Source: Syntrophorhabdaceae bacterium (GTDB taxonomy: Bacteria; Desulfobacterota; Syntrophorhabdia; Syntrophorhabdales; Syntrophorhabdaceae). From it: 18,732 bases of DNA. The stretch spans positions 1 through 18,732 of the forward strand of contig JAOAFK010000234.1 of NCBI GenBank assembly GCA_026416315.1, read 5' to 3'. The notes under the pieces are model-generated. The model did not search any database and was not told the DNA's origin. It was given only the letters and a program-made list of their open reading frames with translations. Both the position numbers and the translations under genes were made by a program. Shown one piece after another: positions 1 to 8,233 of this stretch; the stretch's first letter is position 1; every line of letters begins with the position of its first letter.

Positions 1-353
1 ATGCCTGAAAAGCCTATATAATACCTGAAGCCTTCTTTCACTGATTTTATCCTTAAAACACTGCCTTTTTTTGCCTGAAAGGTTTTCCAGGCATGACATA
101 TTTCGTTATCTAATGAGGCTTCAACCCTTGCGCCTGTAATAGCACAGGAGATCTCACTATGAAATTTTAATGAAAAACCACTTCCAATAATCTCAATGAC
201 TGGCGGATTTTCATGGGTATCTATTAGATATTTAAGGGCTTCATATGCAAAATCATCAAGGCATGAAGATAAAGGGACTCCAATATGGGAAAAACCGTAT
301 CTACCTTTATCCACTATTATTGCCAGCAATCCTGGATGAAGTATCTCTATCAT
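1..353 (-). CDS. pxpC: PxpC, 5-oxoprolinase subunit (partial, N-terminal part)
   Basis: This is the N-terminal 117 or so residues of the biotin-dependent-carboxyltransferase-like subunit of the PxpABC 5-oxoprolinase; the rest lies beyond the left edge. The translation begins MIEILHPGLLAIIVDKGRYG and continues through a GVPLSS segment, close to the usual opening of this family (a short strand, then an 'RxGxxxxGVPxSGAxD' stretch). In this family PxpB and PxpC together use ATP to activate 5-oxoproline, and PxpA completes ring opening to glutamate. The ATG at 351-353 overlaps the pxpB stop in an ATGA junction, so translation is probably coupled to pxpB. The usual Ser-Gly-Ala motif reads SSCLDD here, a mild deviation. 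Identification rests on both sequence and operon position. Confidence 0.85.
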   Translation of the reverse strand, partial: MIEILHPGLLAIIVDKGRYGFSHIGVPLSSCLDDFAYEALKYLIDTHENPPVIEIIGSGFSLKFHSEISCAITGARVEASLDNEICHAWKTFQAKKGSVLRIKSVKEGFRYYIGFSG

Positions 354-988
354 ATAGGCACAAATTTTACCCTGTCGCCAATTTGTAAAAGGCTGTATGG
401 TGGTTTCCTATAATCAAAGAGCTTTATGTGAGTCCTGCCGATAATCTGCCATCCACCAGGTGATTCAAAGGGGTATATGCCTGTCTGGAGCTGGGCAATA
501 CCTACTGAACCTTCAGGTACCTTTGTCCTTGGCGTTGTAAGCCTTGGAGAAAACAATCTCTTATCCACGGTACCAAGGTATGGGAAACCGGGCATAAAAC
601 CTATGGTGAATACCGTATAAACAGTAGAAGAATGGATTTTAATTACCTCATCTTCTGTGAGTCCTGTGTGGGATGCTACAAAAGAAAGGTCAGGGCCTTC
701 TTCGCCACCATATTTGACAGGAATTTCATGGAGTCTTGTCTCAAACTCGAACTTTTGCTGTGTTTTATCTAAATCTTTAATAGTGGAAACAAGATCATCA
801 TAATCTATAAAATTACTGTCAAAACGTATAAGGCATACTGTAAAAGAAGGGATTATATCAAAAATACCTTTTATATTGAGGGATCTTATGGCATAATAGA
901 AACTTATCAACCTCTCACTTGTTTCCTCATTGATCTCTTTTCCAAAAACTACCCTTATGCCATCTTCACCGTATCTAAAATATTCCAT
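350..988 (-). CDS. pxpB: PxpB, 5-oxoprolinase subunit (KipI family)
   Basis: This is the KipI-like subunit of the ATP-dependent 5-oxoprolinase PxpABC, which hydrolyses pyroglutamate to glutamate in the cytoplasm. It has 212 residues, near the usual length of about 218. Family signatures are clear: a PVKYGGEEGPDL segment at about 90-101, GFMPGFPYLG at 130-139, and PRTKVPEGSVGIA followed by SPGGWQIIGRT at about 153-186. The gene follows pxpA by 27 bases and its stop overlaps the pxpC start by four bases, so the three genes form one operon on the minus strand. The ATG at 986-988 has only a weak GGA-type ribosome site. A separate KipI sporulation-kinase-inhibitor role, as in Bacillus, is unlikely given the pxpA neighbour. 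Confidence 0.92.
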   Translation of the reverse strand: MEYFRYGEDGIRVVFGKEINEETSERLISFYYAIRSLNIKGIFDIIPSFTVCLIRFDSNFIDYDDLVSTIKDLDKTQQKFEFETRLHEIPVKYGGEEGPDLSFVASHTGLTEDEVIKIHSSTVYTVFTIGFMPGFPYLGTVDKRLFSPRLTTPRTKVPEGSVGIAQLQTGIYPFESPGGWQIIGRTHIKLFDYRKPPYSLLQIGDRVKFVPI

Positions 989-1015
989 TCCACGAAATCC
1001 AAAATTAAATGCCTT

Positions 1016-1795
1016 TTAAATAAAGCTAATCAATGGTTTAACATCTATGCCTTCATCCATCAGGGCAATTTTTATTTTTTTAGCTGCCTCTATACTTTCT
1101 TTATTATCACCGTGGATACATAATGTATCTACATCCATATCTATCCATTTTCCGTTTACACTGTATATGCCCTGTTCTTTAACCATCTGAACAGCCCTTT
1201 TTGCTATAAGGTCATTATCATGTAATACTGCATCCTTATATTTTCTCGGTAAAAGTTCTCCTTCATCTGTATAATTCCTGTCAGGAAATGCCTCAAGGGC
1301 AATCTTTATACATTTTTTTGCACATGCCTTCTTAAACTCCACAGTTTTTACTGTGCCGAGGGTTAAAAATATGATATTGCCAAAGGCCTTTTGTACTGCC
1401 TCTATAATATTTAAAAAAAGGTCCTCATTGTTTACCATATAATTATAAAGTGCACCATGAAGTTTAAGATGCTGCAGGCTTTTTCCATATAATTCTACAA
1501 AACCCCTTAAGGCACCTATCTGATAGATAATATAATTAATGATGTCTTTTTCTCCCACATCCATGTATCTTCTTCCAAAACCCATAAGATCTGGGTAACC
1601 TGGATGGGCACCTATCATCACATTATTTTCAATGCAGAGCTTCACTGTCTTTTCCATCACGTTTGGGTCAGAGGCATGAAAACCACAAGCAATATTGGCA
1701 GATGTTATGTATTTTACAACCTCATCATCATTTCCAATCTTATAGTCCCCAAAGGACTCACCCATATCACAGTTTATATCCACTATTTTTTTCAT
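1016..1795 (-). CDS. pxpA: PxpA, 5-oxoprolinase subunit (LamB/YcsF family)
   Basis: This is the LamB/YcsF family subunit of 5-oxoprolinase; with PxpB and PxpC it opens the 5-oxoproline ring that forms spontaneously from glutamine and glutamate derivatives. The 259 residues match the family length (about 245-255). Diagnostic segments are DINCDMGESFG near residue 6, ANIACGFHASDP, HLKLHGALYN in the middle, and EAFPDRNYTDEGELLPR in the second half. It is the first gene of a pxpABC operon. No Shine-Dalgarno sequence precedes the ATG at 1793-1795. Instead, a promoter-like -10 element ends six bases upstream, so the transcript may be leaderless or almost so. Confidence 0.94.
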   Translation of the reverse strand: MKKIVDINCDMGESFGDYKIGNDDEVVKYITSANIACGFHASDPNVMEKTVKLCIENNVMIGAHPGYPDLMGFGRRYMDVGEKDIINYIIYQIGALRGFVELYGKSLQHLKLHGALYNYMVNNEDLFLNIIEAVQKAFGNIIFLTLGTVKTVEFKKACAKKCIKIALEAFPDRNYTDEGELLPRKYKDAVLHDNDLIAKRAVQMVKEQGIYSVNGKWIDMDVDTLCIHGDNKESIEAAKKIKIALMDEGIDVKPLISFI

Positions 1796-1801
1796 AAGAA
1801 A

Positions 1802-1830
1802 ATATTAACAGAAAACTTTTTTTATGTGAA
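1802..1830 (-). promoter_or_regulatory. Possible sigma70-type promoter of pxpABC
   Basis: Reading the minus strand, TTCACA (1825-1830) is separated by 17 bases from TAATAT (1802-1807). These match the sigma70 consensus at five and four of six positions. The -10 element ends only six bases before the pxpA ATG, so the transcript would start at or very near the start codon. The region is AT-rich, so chance matches are easy. Confidence 0.35.
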
Positions 1831-1903
1831 TAAAAAAACAAAATTTTTAAAACCAACATATATATGTGCCTTTACTTATTTGATTTTTTTGTGTTTTCCT
1901 GTA

Positions 1904-1932
1904 TTGACAAGGTGAAGGCTGGGCATTATATT
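1904..1932 (+). promoter_or_regulatory. Sigma70-type promoter of dnaK-lon
   Basis: A perfect TTGACA -35 box (1904-1909) lies 17 bases from TATATT (1927-1932), a five-of-six -10 match. The expected transcription start is near 1939, giving a short leader of about 25 bases that contains AGGAGG at 1951-1956, eight bases before the dnaK ATG. I saw neither a CIRCE operator (TTAGCACTC...GAGTGCTAA) nor a clear sigma32-type promoter. The visible promoter therefore looks like housekeeping sigma rather than classical heat-shock control. Confidence 0.75.
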
Positions 1933-1964
1933 TACATTAAACTTAAATACAGGAGGATGGTAAA

Positions 1965-3872
1965 ATGGCTAAAAAAGTAATAGGTATAGACCTTGGAACA
2001 ACCAATTCTGTTGTGGCTATAATGGAAGGCGGTGAGCCTAAAGTAATCATAAATGAAGAAGGAAGTAGACTAACACCCAGTGTGGTGGCCTTTACAAAAG
2101 ATGGCGAGATACTCGTGGGCCAGACCGCAAAGAGACAGGCCATTACAAACCCTGAAAATACAATCTTCTCCATAAAGAGATTTATGGGAAGAAGATACAG
2201 TGAGGTTCAGGAAGAGATAAAGACCGTGCCCTATAAAGTTGTGAGCGATTCAGAAGGAAACGTCAGGGTTGAGGTGAGGGGAAAACAGTATACACCCCAA
2301 GAAATATCTGCATTTATTCTGCAGAAGTTGAAGAAATCTGCAGAGACATACCTCGGTCAGAAAATAGAAGATGCAGTTATAACAGTGCCTGCATATTTTA
2401 ATGACTCTCAGAGACAGGCCACAAAGGATGCAGGAAGGATCGCTGGTTTAAATGTGCTTCGCATTATAAATGAGCCTACGGCATCTGCCCTTGCATATGG
2501 TCTGGACAAGAAAAAGGATGAGATCATTGCCGTATATGACTTTGGCGGTGGCACATTTGATATTTCCATCCTTGAGGTGGGTGATAATGTGGTGGAAGTT
2601 AAATCCACAAACGGAGATACCCATTTAGGTGGTGATGATATAGACCAGAGGATCATTGACTGGATAATATCTGAGTTTAAAAAGGATCAAGGTATTGACC
2701 TTTCAAAAGATAGGATGGCTCTACAGAGACTAAAAGAGGCTGCTGAGAGGGCAAAGATAGAATTGTCCACAACTATAGAGACAGAGATAAACTTGCCTTT
2801 TATAACGGCAGATAGCTCTGGCCCAAAACATCTGAACATGAGATTAAGAAGGGCGGAGCTCGAAAAGTTAGCAGATGATATTATCCAGAGGACAATTGAA
2901 CCATGCAGAAAGGCCTTGGAGGATGCAAAGCTTACTCCATCAAAGATAGATGAGGTTGTCCTTGTTGGTGGTTCTACAAGAATCCCTAAGGTTCAGGAGA
3001 TTGTTAAGAATTTCTTCGGTAAAGAGCCCCATAGAGGTGTGAACCCCGATGAGGTGGTTGCATTAGGTGCAGCAGTTCAGGGTGGAGTCCTTGCAGGAGA
3101 AGTAAAAGATGTGCTTCTTCTTGATGTGACACCCCTTTCTTTAGGAATCGAGACATTAGGTGGTGTTATGACAAAGATCATCGAGCGCAATACCACCATA
3201 CCCACAAAGAAAAGTCAGATCTTCACAACAGCAGAGGATAACCAGACAAGTGTAGAAATCCATGTTCTACAGGGTGAAAGGGAGCTTGCAAGAGATAACA
3301 GGACATTAGGCAGGTTCCATTTGATGGGAATCCCACCTGCGCCAAGGGGCATCCCTCAAATAGAGGTCACATTTGACATAGATGCAAATGGAATATTACA
3401 TGTGTCTGCAAAGGACCTCGCAACAGGAAAAGAGCAGAACATAAGGATTACCGCTTCAACGGGATTGAGCGAGGAAGAGATAAAACGTATGATAAGAGAT
3501 GCTGAGTTACATGCAGAAGAAGATAGAAAGAGAAAACAGGAAATCGATATGAAAAATCAACTTGATAACCTTATATACAATGCAGAAAAGACAATCCGAG
3601 ATAACAGGGATAAACTCACAGCTGATGAGACAAAGGCCCTTGAAGATGCTATAAGTAATGCAAAGGATGCCTTAAAGAGCGGCGATATAGGAAGGGTAAA
3701 AAGGTCCATCGATGAGGTAACCCAGGCATCCCATAAGGTTGCCGAGATTCTCTATAAAAAGACATCAGGTCAGACATATACAGGAGCAGAACAACAACAG
3801 TACCAACAAGGTGGTAGCCGTAAGGGAGATGATGATGTGGTGGATGCTGAATTCGAAGATGTAAAAAAATAG
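1965..3872 (+). CDS. dnaK: Molecular chaperone DnaK (Hsp70)
   Basis: Cytoplasmic Hsp70 chaperone that binds unfolded peptides in an ATP-controlled cycle with DnaJ and GrpE. The 635 residues are full length. The ATPase domain opens with GIDLGTTNS and has the phosphate-binding motif DFGGGTFDISIL and GGSTRIPKV. The hydrophobic linker DVLLLD is at 382-387, followed by the substrate-binding domain beginning VTPLSLGIET. The acidic C-terminus DDDVVDAEFEDV is typical of bacterial DnaK. The segment after KRFMGRRYSEVQEE carries the insertion found in Gram-negative DnaK. The start is fixed by AGGAGG eight bases upstream. lon follows nine bases after the stop, so the two proteostasis genes are probably co-transcribed. 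grpE, dnaJ and hrcA, the common neighbours, are absent here. Confidence 0.98.
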   Translation: MAKKVIGIDLGTTNSVVAIMEGGEPKVIINEEGSRLTPSVVAFTKDGEILVGQTAKRQAITNPENTIFSIKRFMGRRYSEVQEEIKTVPYKVVSDSEGNVRVEVRGKQYTPQEISAFILQKLKKSAETYLGQKIEDAVITVPAYFNDSQRQATKDAGRIAGLNVLRIINEPTASALAYGLDKKKDEIIAVYDFGGGTFDISILEVGDNVVEVKSTNGDTHLGGDDIDQRIIDWIISEFKKDQGIDLSKDRMALQRLKEAAERAKIELSTTIETEINLPFITADSSGPKHLNMRLRRAELEKLADDIIQRTIEPCRKALEDAKLTPSKIDEVVLVGGSTRIPKVQEIVKNFFGKEPHRGVNPDEVVALGAAVQGGVLAGEVKDVLLLDVTPLSLGIETLGGVMTKIIERNTTIPTKKSQIFTTAEDNQTSVEIHVLQGERELARDNRTLGRFHLMGIPPAPRGIPQIEVTFDIDANGILHVSAKDLATGKEQNIRITASTGLSEEEIKRMIRDAELHAEEDRKRKQEIDMKNQLDNLIYNAEKTIRDNRDKLTADETKALEDAISNAKDALKSGDIGRVKRSIDEVTQASHKVAEILYKKTSGQTYTGAEQQQYQQGGSRKGDDDVVDAEFEDVKK

Positions 3873-3881
3873 GGGGCATAA

Positions 3882-6230
3882 ATGGTAATAGGCTTTAGAA
3901 ACGATAAAAGTATAAAAGACAGACTTTACATTCCAGCTGAACTGCCCATATTACCCCTTAGAGGTACTGTGGCATATCCTGATCTTGTCATGCCACTTAT
4001 TGTGGGGAGGGAAAAGTCCATAAGGCTTGTGGATGAGGCCATGGCAAAGGACAAGATCATAGGTATAATCACACAGAAAAATCCTGATATTGAAGACCCA
4101 GGTGTAGATGACCTATATACCATTGGAACTGTTGCTACAATCATGAAGATGGTGAAGATGGTTGATGGGAGTCAGAGGATTGTGGTGCAGGGTATATGCA
4201 GGTTTAAACTTGTAGAGTTTACAGAAAAGGAATATATATTAAGGGCAAGGATACTGCCCATATTTGAGGAATATCAGAAAGACATAGAGATAGACGCCAT
4301 GTATCTCAACTTAAAAAACCTTTACAAAAAGGCTGTTGAGATGGCGCCTTATCTCTCATCTGAGCTTGCCCAGATTTCATCAAAGATCGAGAATCCGGGA
4401 AATCTTGCAGACCTCATTGCTTCTACAATCAACATAAGCGTTAGTGAAAAACAGGAGATCCTCGAGACCATAGATTTAAAAGAAAGATTAAAAAAGATTA
4501 CAATCCTTTTAAATAGAGAGGTGGAAACCCTTGAATTAAGTAGTAGAATCCAGACCCACGTTAAAGAAGGCATCGATAAGACCCAGAGAGAATATTATTT
4601 GAGGGAGCAGTTAAAGGCCATACAGAAGGAACTCGGAGAGACAGATGATAAATTTACAGAAATTGAGGAATTAAAGAAAAAGATTGCCGAGGCAAAGATG
4701 CCACCGGATATACAGAAGGTTGCGGAGAAAGAGCTGGACAGACTATCAAAGATGAGTAGCATGTCTGCTGAATATACAGTATCAAGGACATACCTTGATT
4801 GGTTGATAGAACTTCCCTGGTCAAAAAAGACTGAAGATAATCTAAACATAGAAGAGGCCAATACCATACTCAATGAAGACCATTATGACCTTGAAAAGGT
4901 GAAAAAGAGAATCCTTGAATATCTTGCAGTAAGGAAATTAAAATCCGATATGAAAGGTCCTATCCTCTGTTTTGTTGGTCCACCTGGTGTGGGTAAAACC
5001 TCTCTTGGAAAATCCATTGCAAGGGCATTGGGAAGAAAATTCGTCCGTATCTCTTTGGGTGGTATAAGGGATGAGGCAGAGATAAGGGGTCATAGAAGGA
5101 CATATGTGGGTGCACTTCCAGGGAGAATTATCCAAGGGATTAAAAAGGCAGGTTCCAATAACCCTGTGTTTATGCTCGATGAGGTCGATAAGATCGGTAT
5201 GGATTTCAGAGGTGACCCATCCAGTGCACTTCTTGAGGTGTTAGATCCAGAGCAGAATTACTCCTTCAGCGACCACTACCTTGAGGTGCCCTTTGATCTA
5301 TCAAAGGTCATGTTTATTGCCACGGCAAATATGCTGGATCCCATACCACCAGCCTTAAAGGATAGGATGGAGGTGCTGGAACTACCAGGCTATACAGAGG
5401 AAGAAAAACTCATGATAGCAAAGCAGTTTCTAATACCGAAGCAGAGGGCAGAACATGGTTTGACTGAAGACCATATAGAATTTGACGACGAAAGCCTAAA
5501 ACTCATTATAAGGTCCTATACACGGGAATCTGGTGTGAGAAATCTCGAGAGGGAGATTGCTACTGTCTGCAGGGCTGTAGCAAAGGATGTGGCAGAAGGT
5601 AAGACGGAAAAAAGGATAATCACCGCAGATAGCATCCATAGTTTTTTAGGACCCATTAAATATTTTTCAGAGGTGGCAGAGAGGACAAAATATGCTGGTG
5701 TTGCAACAGGACTTGCATGGACGCCAACAGGTGGTGACATATTGTTTATAGAATCCACAAAGATGAGGGGTAAGGGGAATCTAACCCTTACTGGCCAGCT
5801 TGGTGATGTGATGAAAGAATCTGCCCAAGCAGCTTTAAGTTACATCAGAAGCAAGGCTTCGGAATACAATATCCCGGAGGATTTTTTTGAAAAGAATGAT
5901 ATTCATATCCATGTGCCCCAAGGAGCCATACCAAAAGATGGCCCATCTGCAGGAATAACAATGCTTGTATCCCTTGTGTCTCTTCTTACAGACAGGCTTG
6001 TGAGAAACGATATAGCTATGACAGGTGAGATTACATTGAGGGGCTTAGTGTTGCCTGTAGGTGGTATAAAACAGAAGGTCCTTGCAGCAAAAAGGGCAGG
6101 TATCCATAATGTGTTACTACCAAAACTCAACGAAAAAGACCTTGAAGAGGTGCCTGAAAGTATAAAAAAGGATATGAATTTTATATTCATAGAGAGAATG
6201 GATGAGGCAATAGCAGAATGTTTAACTTAG
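3882..6230 (+). CDS. lon: ATP-dependent Lon protease (LonA)
   Basis: Soluble hexameric AAA+ serine protease that degrades damaged and regulatory proteins. The 782 residues match LonA (E. coli about 784). The N-terminal substrate-binding domain spans roughly residues 15-210, with ELPILPLRGTVAYPD at its start. Walker A is GPPGVGKT at 366-373 and Walker B is NPVFMLDEVDKIG. The Ser-Lys dyad is Ser689 in PKDGPSAG and Lys732 in GGIKQKVLAAKRAG, 43 residues apart as in E. coli. The gene starts nine bases after dnaK, with AGGGGG overlapping the dnaK stop. LonB is excluded because there is no membrane segment and the long N-terminal domain is present. Confidence 0.98.
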   Translation: MVIGFRNDKSIKDRLYIPAELPILPLRGTVAYPDLVMPLIVGREKSIRLVDEAMAKDKIIGIITQKNPDIEDPGVDDLYTIGTVATIMKMVKMVDGSQRIVVQGICRFKLVEFTEKEYILRARILPIFEEYQKDIEIDAMYLNLKNLYKKAVEMAPYLSSELAQISSKIENPGNLADLIASTINISVSEKQEILETIDLKERLKKITILLNREVETLELSSRIQTHVKEGIDKTQREYYLREQLKAIQKELGETDDKFTEIEELKKKIAEAKMPPDIQKVAEKELDRLSKMSSMSAEYTVSRTYLDWLIELPWSKKTEDNLNIEEANTILNEDHYDLEKVKKRILEYLAVRKLKSDMKGPILCFVGPPGVGKTSLGKSIARALGRKFVRISLGGIRDEAEIRGHRRTYVGALPGRIIQGIKKAGSNNPVFMLDEVDKIGMDFRGDPSSALLEVLDPEQNYSFSDHYLEVPFDLSKVMFIATANMLDPIPPALKDRMEVLELPGYTEEEKLMIAKQFLIPKQRAEHGLTEDHIEFDDESLKLIIRSYTRESGVRNLEREIATVCRAVAKDVAEGKTEKRIITADSIHSFLGPIKYFSEVAERTKYAGVATGLAWTPTGGDILFIESTKMRGKGNLTLTGQLGDVMKESAQAALSYIRSKASEYNIPEDFFEKNDIHIHVPQGAIPKDGPSAGITMLVSLVSLLTDRLVRNDIAMTGEITLRGLVLPVGGIKQKVLAAKRAGIHNVLLPKLNEKDLEEVPESIKKDMNFIFIERMDEAIAECLT

Positions 6231-6238
6231 GTTAAATT

Positions 6239-8134
6239 CTATGAACGAAGGATCCTTTTATCTCCCACCCTGATGGTGAGTTTAATCTCATCGAGATATT
6301 CAAGGATGGGGATCATATATTTCCTTGAAACATTAAAGAGGGATTTGAAGTCAGCTGTAGTCATTTCCCTCTTTTCTTTTAAGAATCCCTCCACCTTATC
6401 TTTTAAGCCTTCAATAACACTTTTGTGAAAATAAAGGTCTGATTTTACCCTCACGGCCTTTTTCTTATGCACGAGCCTTTCGAGGATATCTTTTGTCTGT
6501 TTTTCATCCTTTTTTATCTCCATGGAAAGTTCTTTTATACCCGGTGGGGTAATACCATATTTTAAAAGTATCCTCAACATTTCCGATTCGATAGAATCAA
6601 GATGCTGGTCTAAAGCATATTTTTTATCAGTATTTATTACCTTATCCTGCTCTATCTTTATTACGCCGTCTTTTATGAATTCATCAAGGCTGGTTTGGAA
6701 TATTATCGGTTCAACCTTTGGCAGTCTTGTCCTTAACTCTTCTTTAGAAATACCCACCTTTAATGGATTCTTTTCATGAAAATCCATAACATGGTTCTTT
6801 AACATCACTTTGTATTCACTGAACCTTTCCATATCTACAACAAACTTTCCTATCTCTTTTATTTTGTTGTTTCTTTTCAGTGTCTCAAGGATAGATTCAA
6901 TTGAATCCCTCTCCATACCAAGGATAACAGAGAGTCTATCCTTTTCCATACCTTCATATCCTGCCTTTTTTATGTGATATAAGGCCTTCTCATGGGGTTG
7001 ACCATCCGTTAAAATTTTATATACTGATAAAAGCTCAGGGGATAGTCTTTTATGCTTTACCGGTGAGATATCCAAGACTTTACCACCCCCTATAGTTTGA
7101 ATCCTATACGAACCCCTTATGATAAATCTATCCCCAGGTAATGCCACAATAGGCTTCCGAAAAACAAGCTGGGCAAATGTTTCTTCCCCTGGTTCTATTT
7201 TATCTCTGTCAAGAAGAATGAGTCTTGCCTCTTCTAACATGGTAGCGAGATGAAACCTGAAGATTGTATCTGTCTTTATTTCTTTAAACGGTAGCTTTAA
7301 GTATTTAAATGAAACATCAATCCTCTTTGTAGGAAAAAGTGTATAAGGTCTTCCTATAATGGTACCCCTTTCAATTTCATCCCTGTCAATGCCTTGGAGG
7401 TTTAGGGCAACCCTCTGGCCTGCATAAGCCTCTCTTGCATCCTCATGATATGCCTGTATGTTTCTAATCTTTGCCCTTTTTTCCAGAGGATATATTTCAA
7501 TCTCCTCTCCTACCTCAATATGACCTGATACGCATGTACCTGTGATGATGGTGCCGAGCCCTTTCAATGTAAATACCCTGTCAACGGGAAGCCTAAAGAT
7601 ACCCTTTTTTGACCTTTCTTTACTTGTTAATGCTACATCAATGATAGCCTTTTTCAGAAGGTCTAAGTTTTCACCTGTATGAGATGAAACAGGGATTACA
7701 GGTGCATCTTTGAAAGGGGTTGATTTTAAAAAATCAGTTATATCCTCCTTCACAAGCTCAAGCATCTCTTCATCAACAAGGTCTTTTTTGGTAATGGCCA
7801 CGATTGCCTTTTCAAGGCCAAGGATCGTACATATATCAGTATGCTCTTTTGTCTGTGGCATAACACCTTCATCTGCTGCAATTACAAGTAAGACAACATC
7901 TATGCCCCATGAACCTGCCACCATATGTTTTACGAATTTTTCGTGGCCCGGGACATCCACGATTCCAATTATAAGGTCATCGCTTATCTTATAGTGGGCA
8001 AAACCAAGCTCTGTGGTGATCCCCCTTTCTTTTTCCACTTTAAGTCTATCACAGTCAATCCCTGTTAATGCCTTAATTAGACTTGTCTTTCCGTGATCTA
8101 TATGACCTGCCGTACCTATTACGATTCTTTTCAT
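6239..8134 (-). CDS. selB: Selenocysteine-specific elongation factor SelB
   Basis: Translation GTPase that carries selenocysteyl-tRNA(Sec) to UGA codons marked by a SECIS hairpin in the mRNA. It has 631 residues. The G domain begins GTAGHIDHGKT (residues 7-17), with RGITTELGF, DVPGHE at 60-65 and TKKD at 115-118. The SelB-type beta-barrel domains II and III follow, then a long C-terminal half from about residue 370 made of winged helices, ending in the typical SRKYMIPILEYLDEIKLTIRVGDKRIL. The C-terminal half separates it from EF-Tu and IF2. The gene converges on lon with only eight bases between stop codons. The start has no visible Shine-Dalgarno sequence and lies close to a -10-like element. 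selA, selC and selD are not in this window. Confidence 0.96.
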   Translation of the reverse strand: MKRIVIGTAGHIDHGKTSLIKALTGIDCDRLKVEKERGITTELGFAHYKISDDLIIGIVDVPGHEKFVKHMVAGSWGIDVVLLVIAADEGVMPQTKEHTDICTILGLEKAIVAITKKDLVDEEMLELVKEDITDFLKSTPFKDAPVIPVSSHTGENLDLLKKAIIDVALTSKERSKKGIFRLPVDRVFTLKGLGTIITGTCVSGHIEVGEEIEIYPLEKRAKIRNIQAYHEDAREAYAGQRVALNLQGIDRDEIERGTIIGRPYTLFPTKRIDVSFKYLKLPFKEIKTDTIFRFHLATMLEEARLILLDRDKIEPGEETFAQLVFRKPIVALPGDRFIIRGSYRIQTIGGGKVLDISPVKHKRLSPELLSVYKILTDGQPHEKALYHIKKAGYEGMEKDRLSVILGMERDSIESILETLKRNNKIKEIGKFVVDMERFSEYKVMLKNHVMDFHEKNPLKVGISKEELRTRLPKVEPIIFQTSLDEFIKDGVIKIEQDKVINTDKKYALDQHLDSIESEMLRILLKYGITPPGIKELSMEIKKDEKQTKDILERLVHKKKAVRVKSDLYFHKSVIEGLKDKVEGFLKEKREMTTADFKSLFNVSRKYMIPILEYLDEIKLTIRVGDKRILRS

Positions 8135-8142
8135 GGCAAAAA

Positions 8143-8172
8143 ACTATACAACATTTCCGAAAAGTCCTCAAC
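8143..8172 (-). promoter_or_regulatory. Possible promoter of selB
   Basis: On the minus strand TTGAGG (8167-8172) is followed after 18 bases by TATAGT (8143-8148). The -10 element ends eight bases before the selB ATG, which would give a leader of only one or two bases. The -10 match is good (five of six) and the -35 fair. Confidence 0.35.
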
Positions 8173-8191
8173 CTTAACTTATTGACCCCAT

Positions 8192-8208
8192 AACATGATG
8201 CATGTTAA
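8192..8208. promoter_or_regulatory. Palindrome in selB/decarboxylase-family divergent region, possible operator
   Basis: TAACATG and CATGTTA form a perfect inverted repeat with 7-base arms around a 3-base ATG spacer. It lies just downstream of a TTGACC -35-like element (8183-8188) and 14 bases before the Shine-Dalgarno sequence of the small plus-strand gene, where a dimeric repressor would act. A perfect repeat of this size can also occur about once by chance in a window this long. Confidence 0.3.
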
Positions 8209-8221
8209 ACAATTTAAAAAA

Positions 8222-8227
8222 AGGAGG
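8222..8227 (+). promoter_or_regulatory. Ribosome binding site deciding the start at 8234
   Basis: AGGAGG lies six bases before the ATG at 8234-8236. This makes that codon the start rather than the in-frame ATG codons further upstream at 8195 and 8198, which have no such site and would place the start inside the putative operator. Confidence 0.8.
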
Positions 8228-8233
8228 ATACAG

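Noticed and set aside
1796..1964. CIRCE operator or sigma32 promoter before dnaK
   Set aside because: I read the whole intergenic region and found no TTAGCACTC-type repeat and no convincing CTTGAA/CCCCAT pair.
3649..3879. Antisense and alternate-frame open frames within dnaK, lon, arn and thiolase genes
   Set aside because: They are shadows of well-supported genes, lack ribosome sites, and give low-complexity or non-protein-like translations.
6221..6236. Inverted repeat TTTAAC-TTAG-GTTAAA at the lon/selB convergence as a terminator
   Set aside because: The stem is six bases, almost all A/T, with no good T-tract; too weak to call, though it spans the lon stop.
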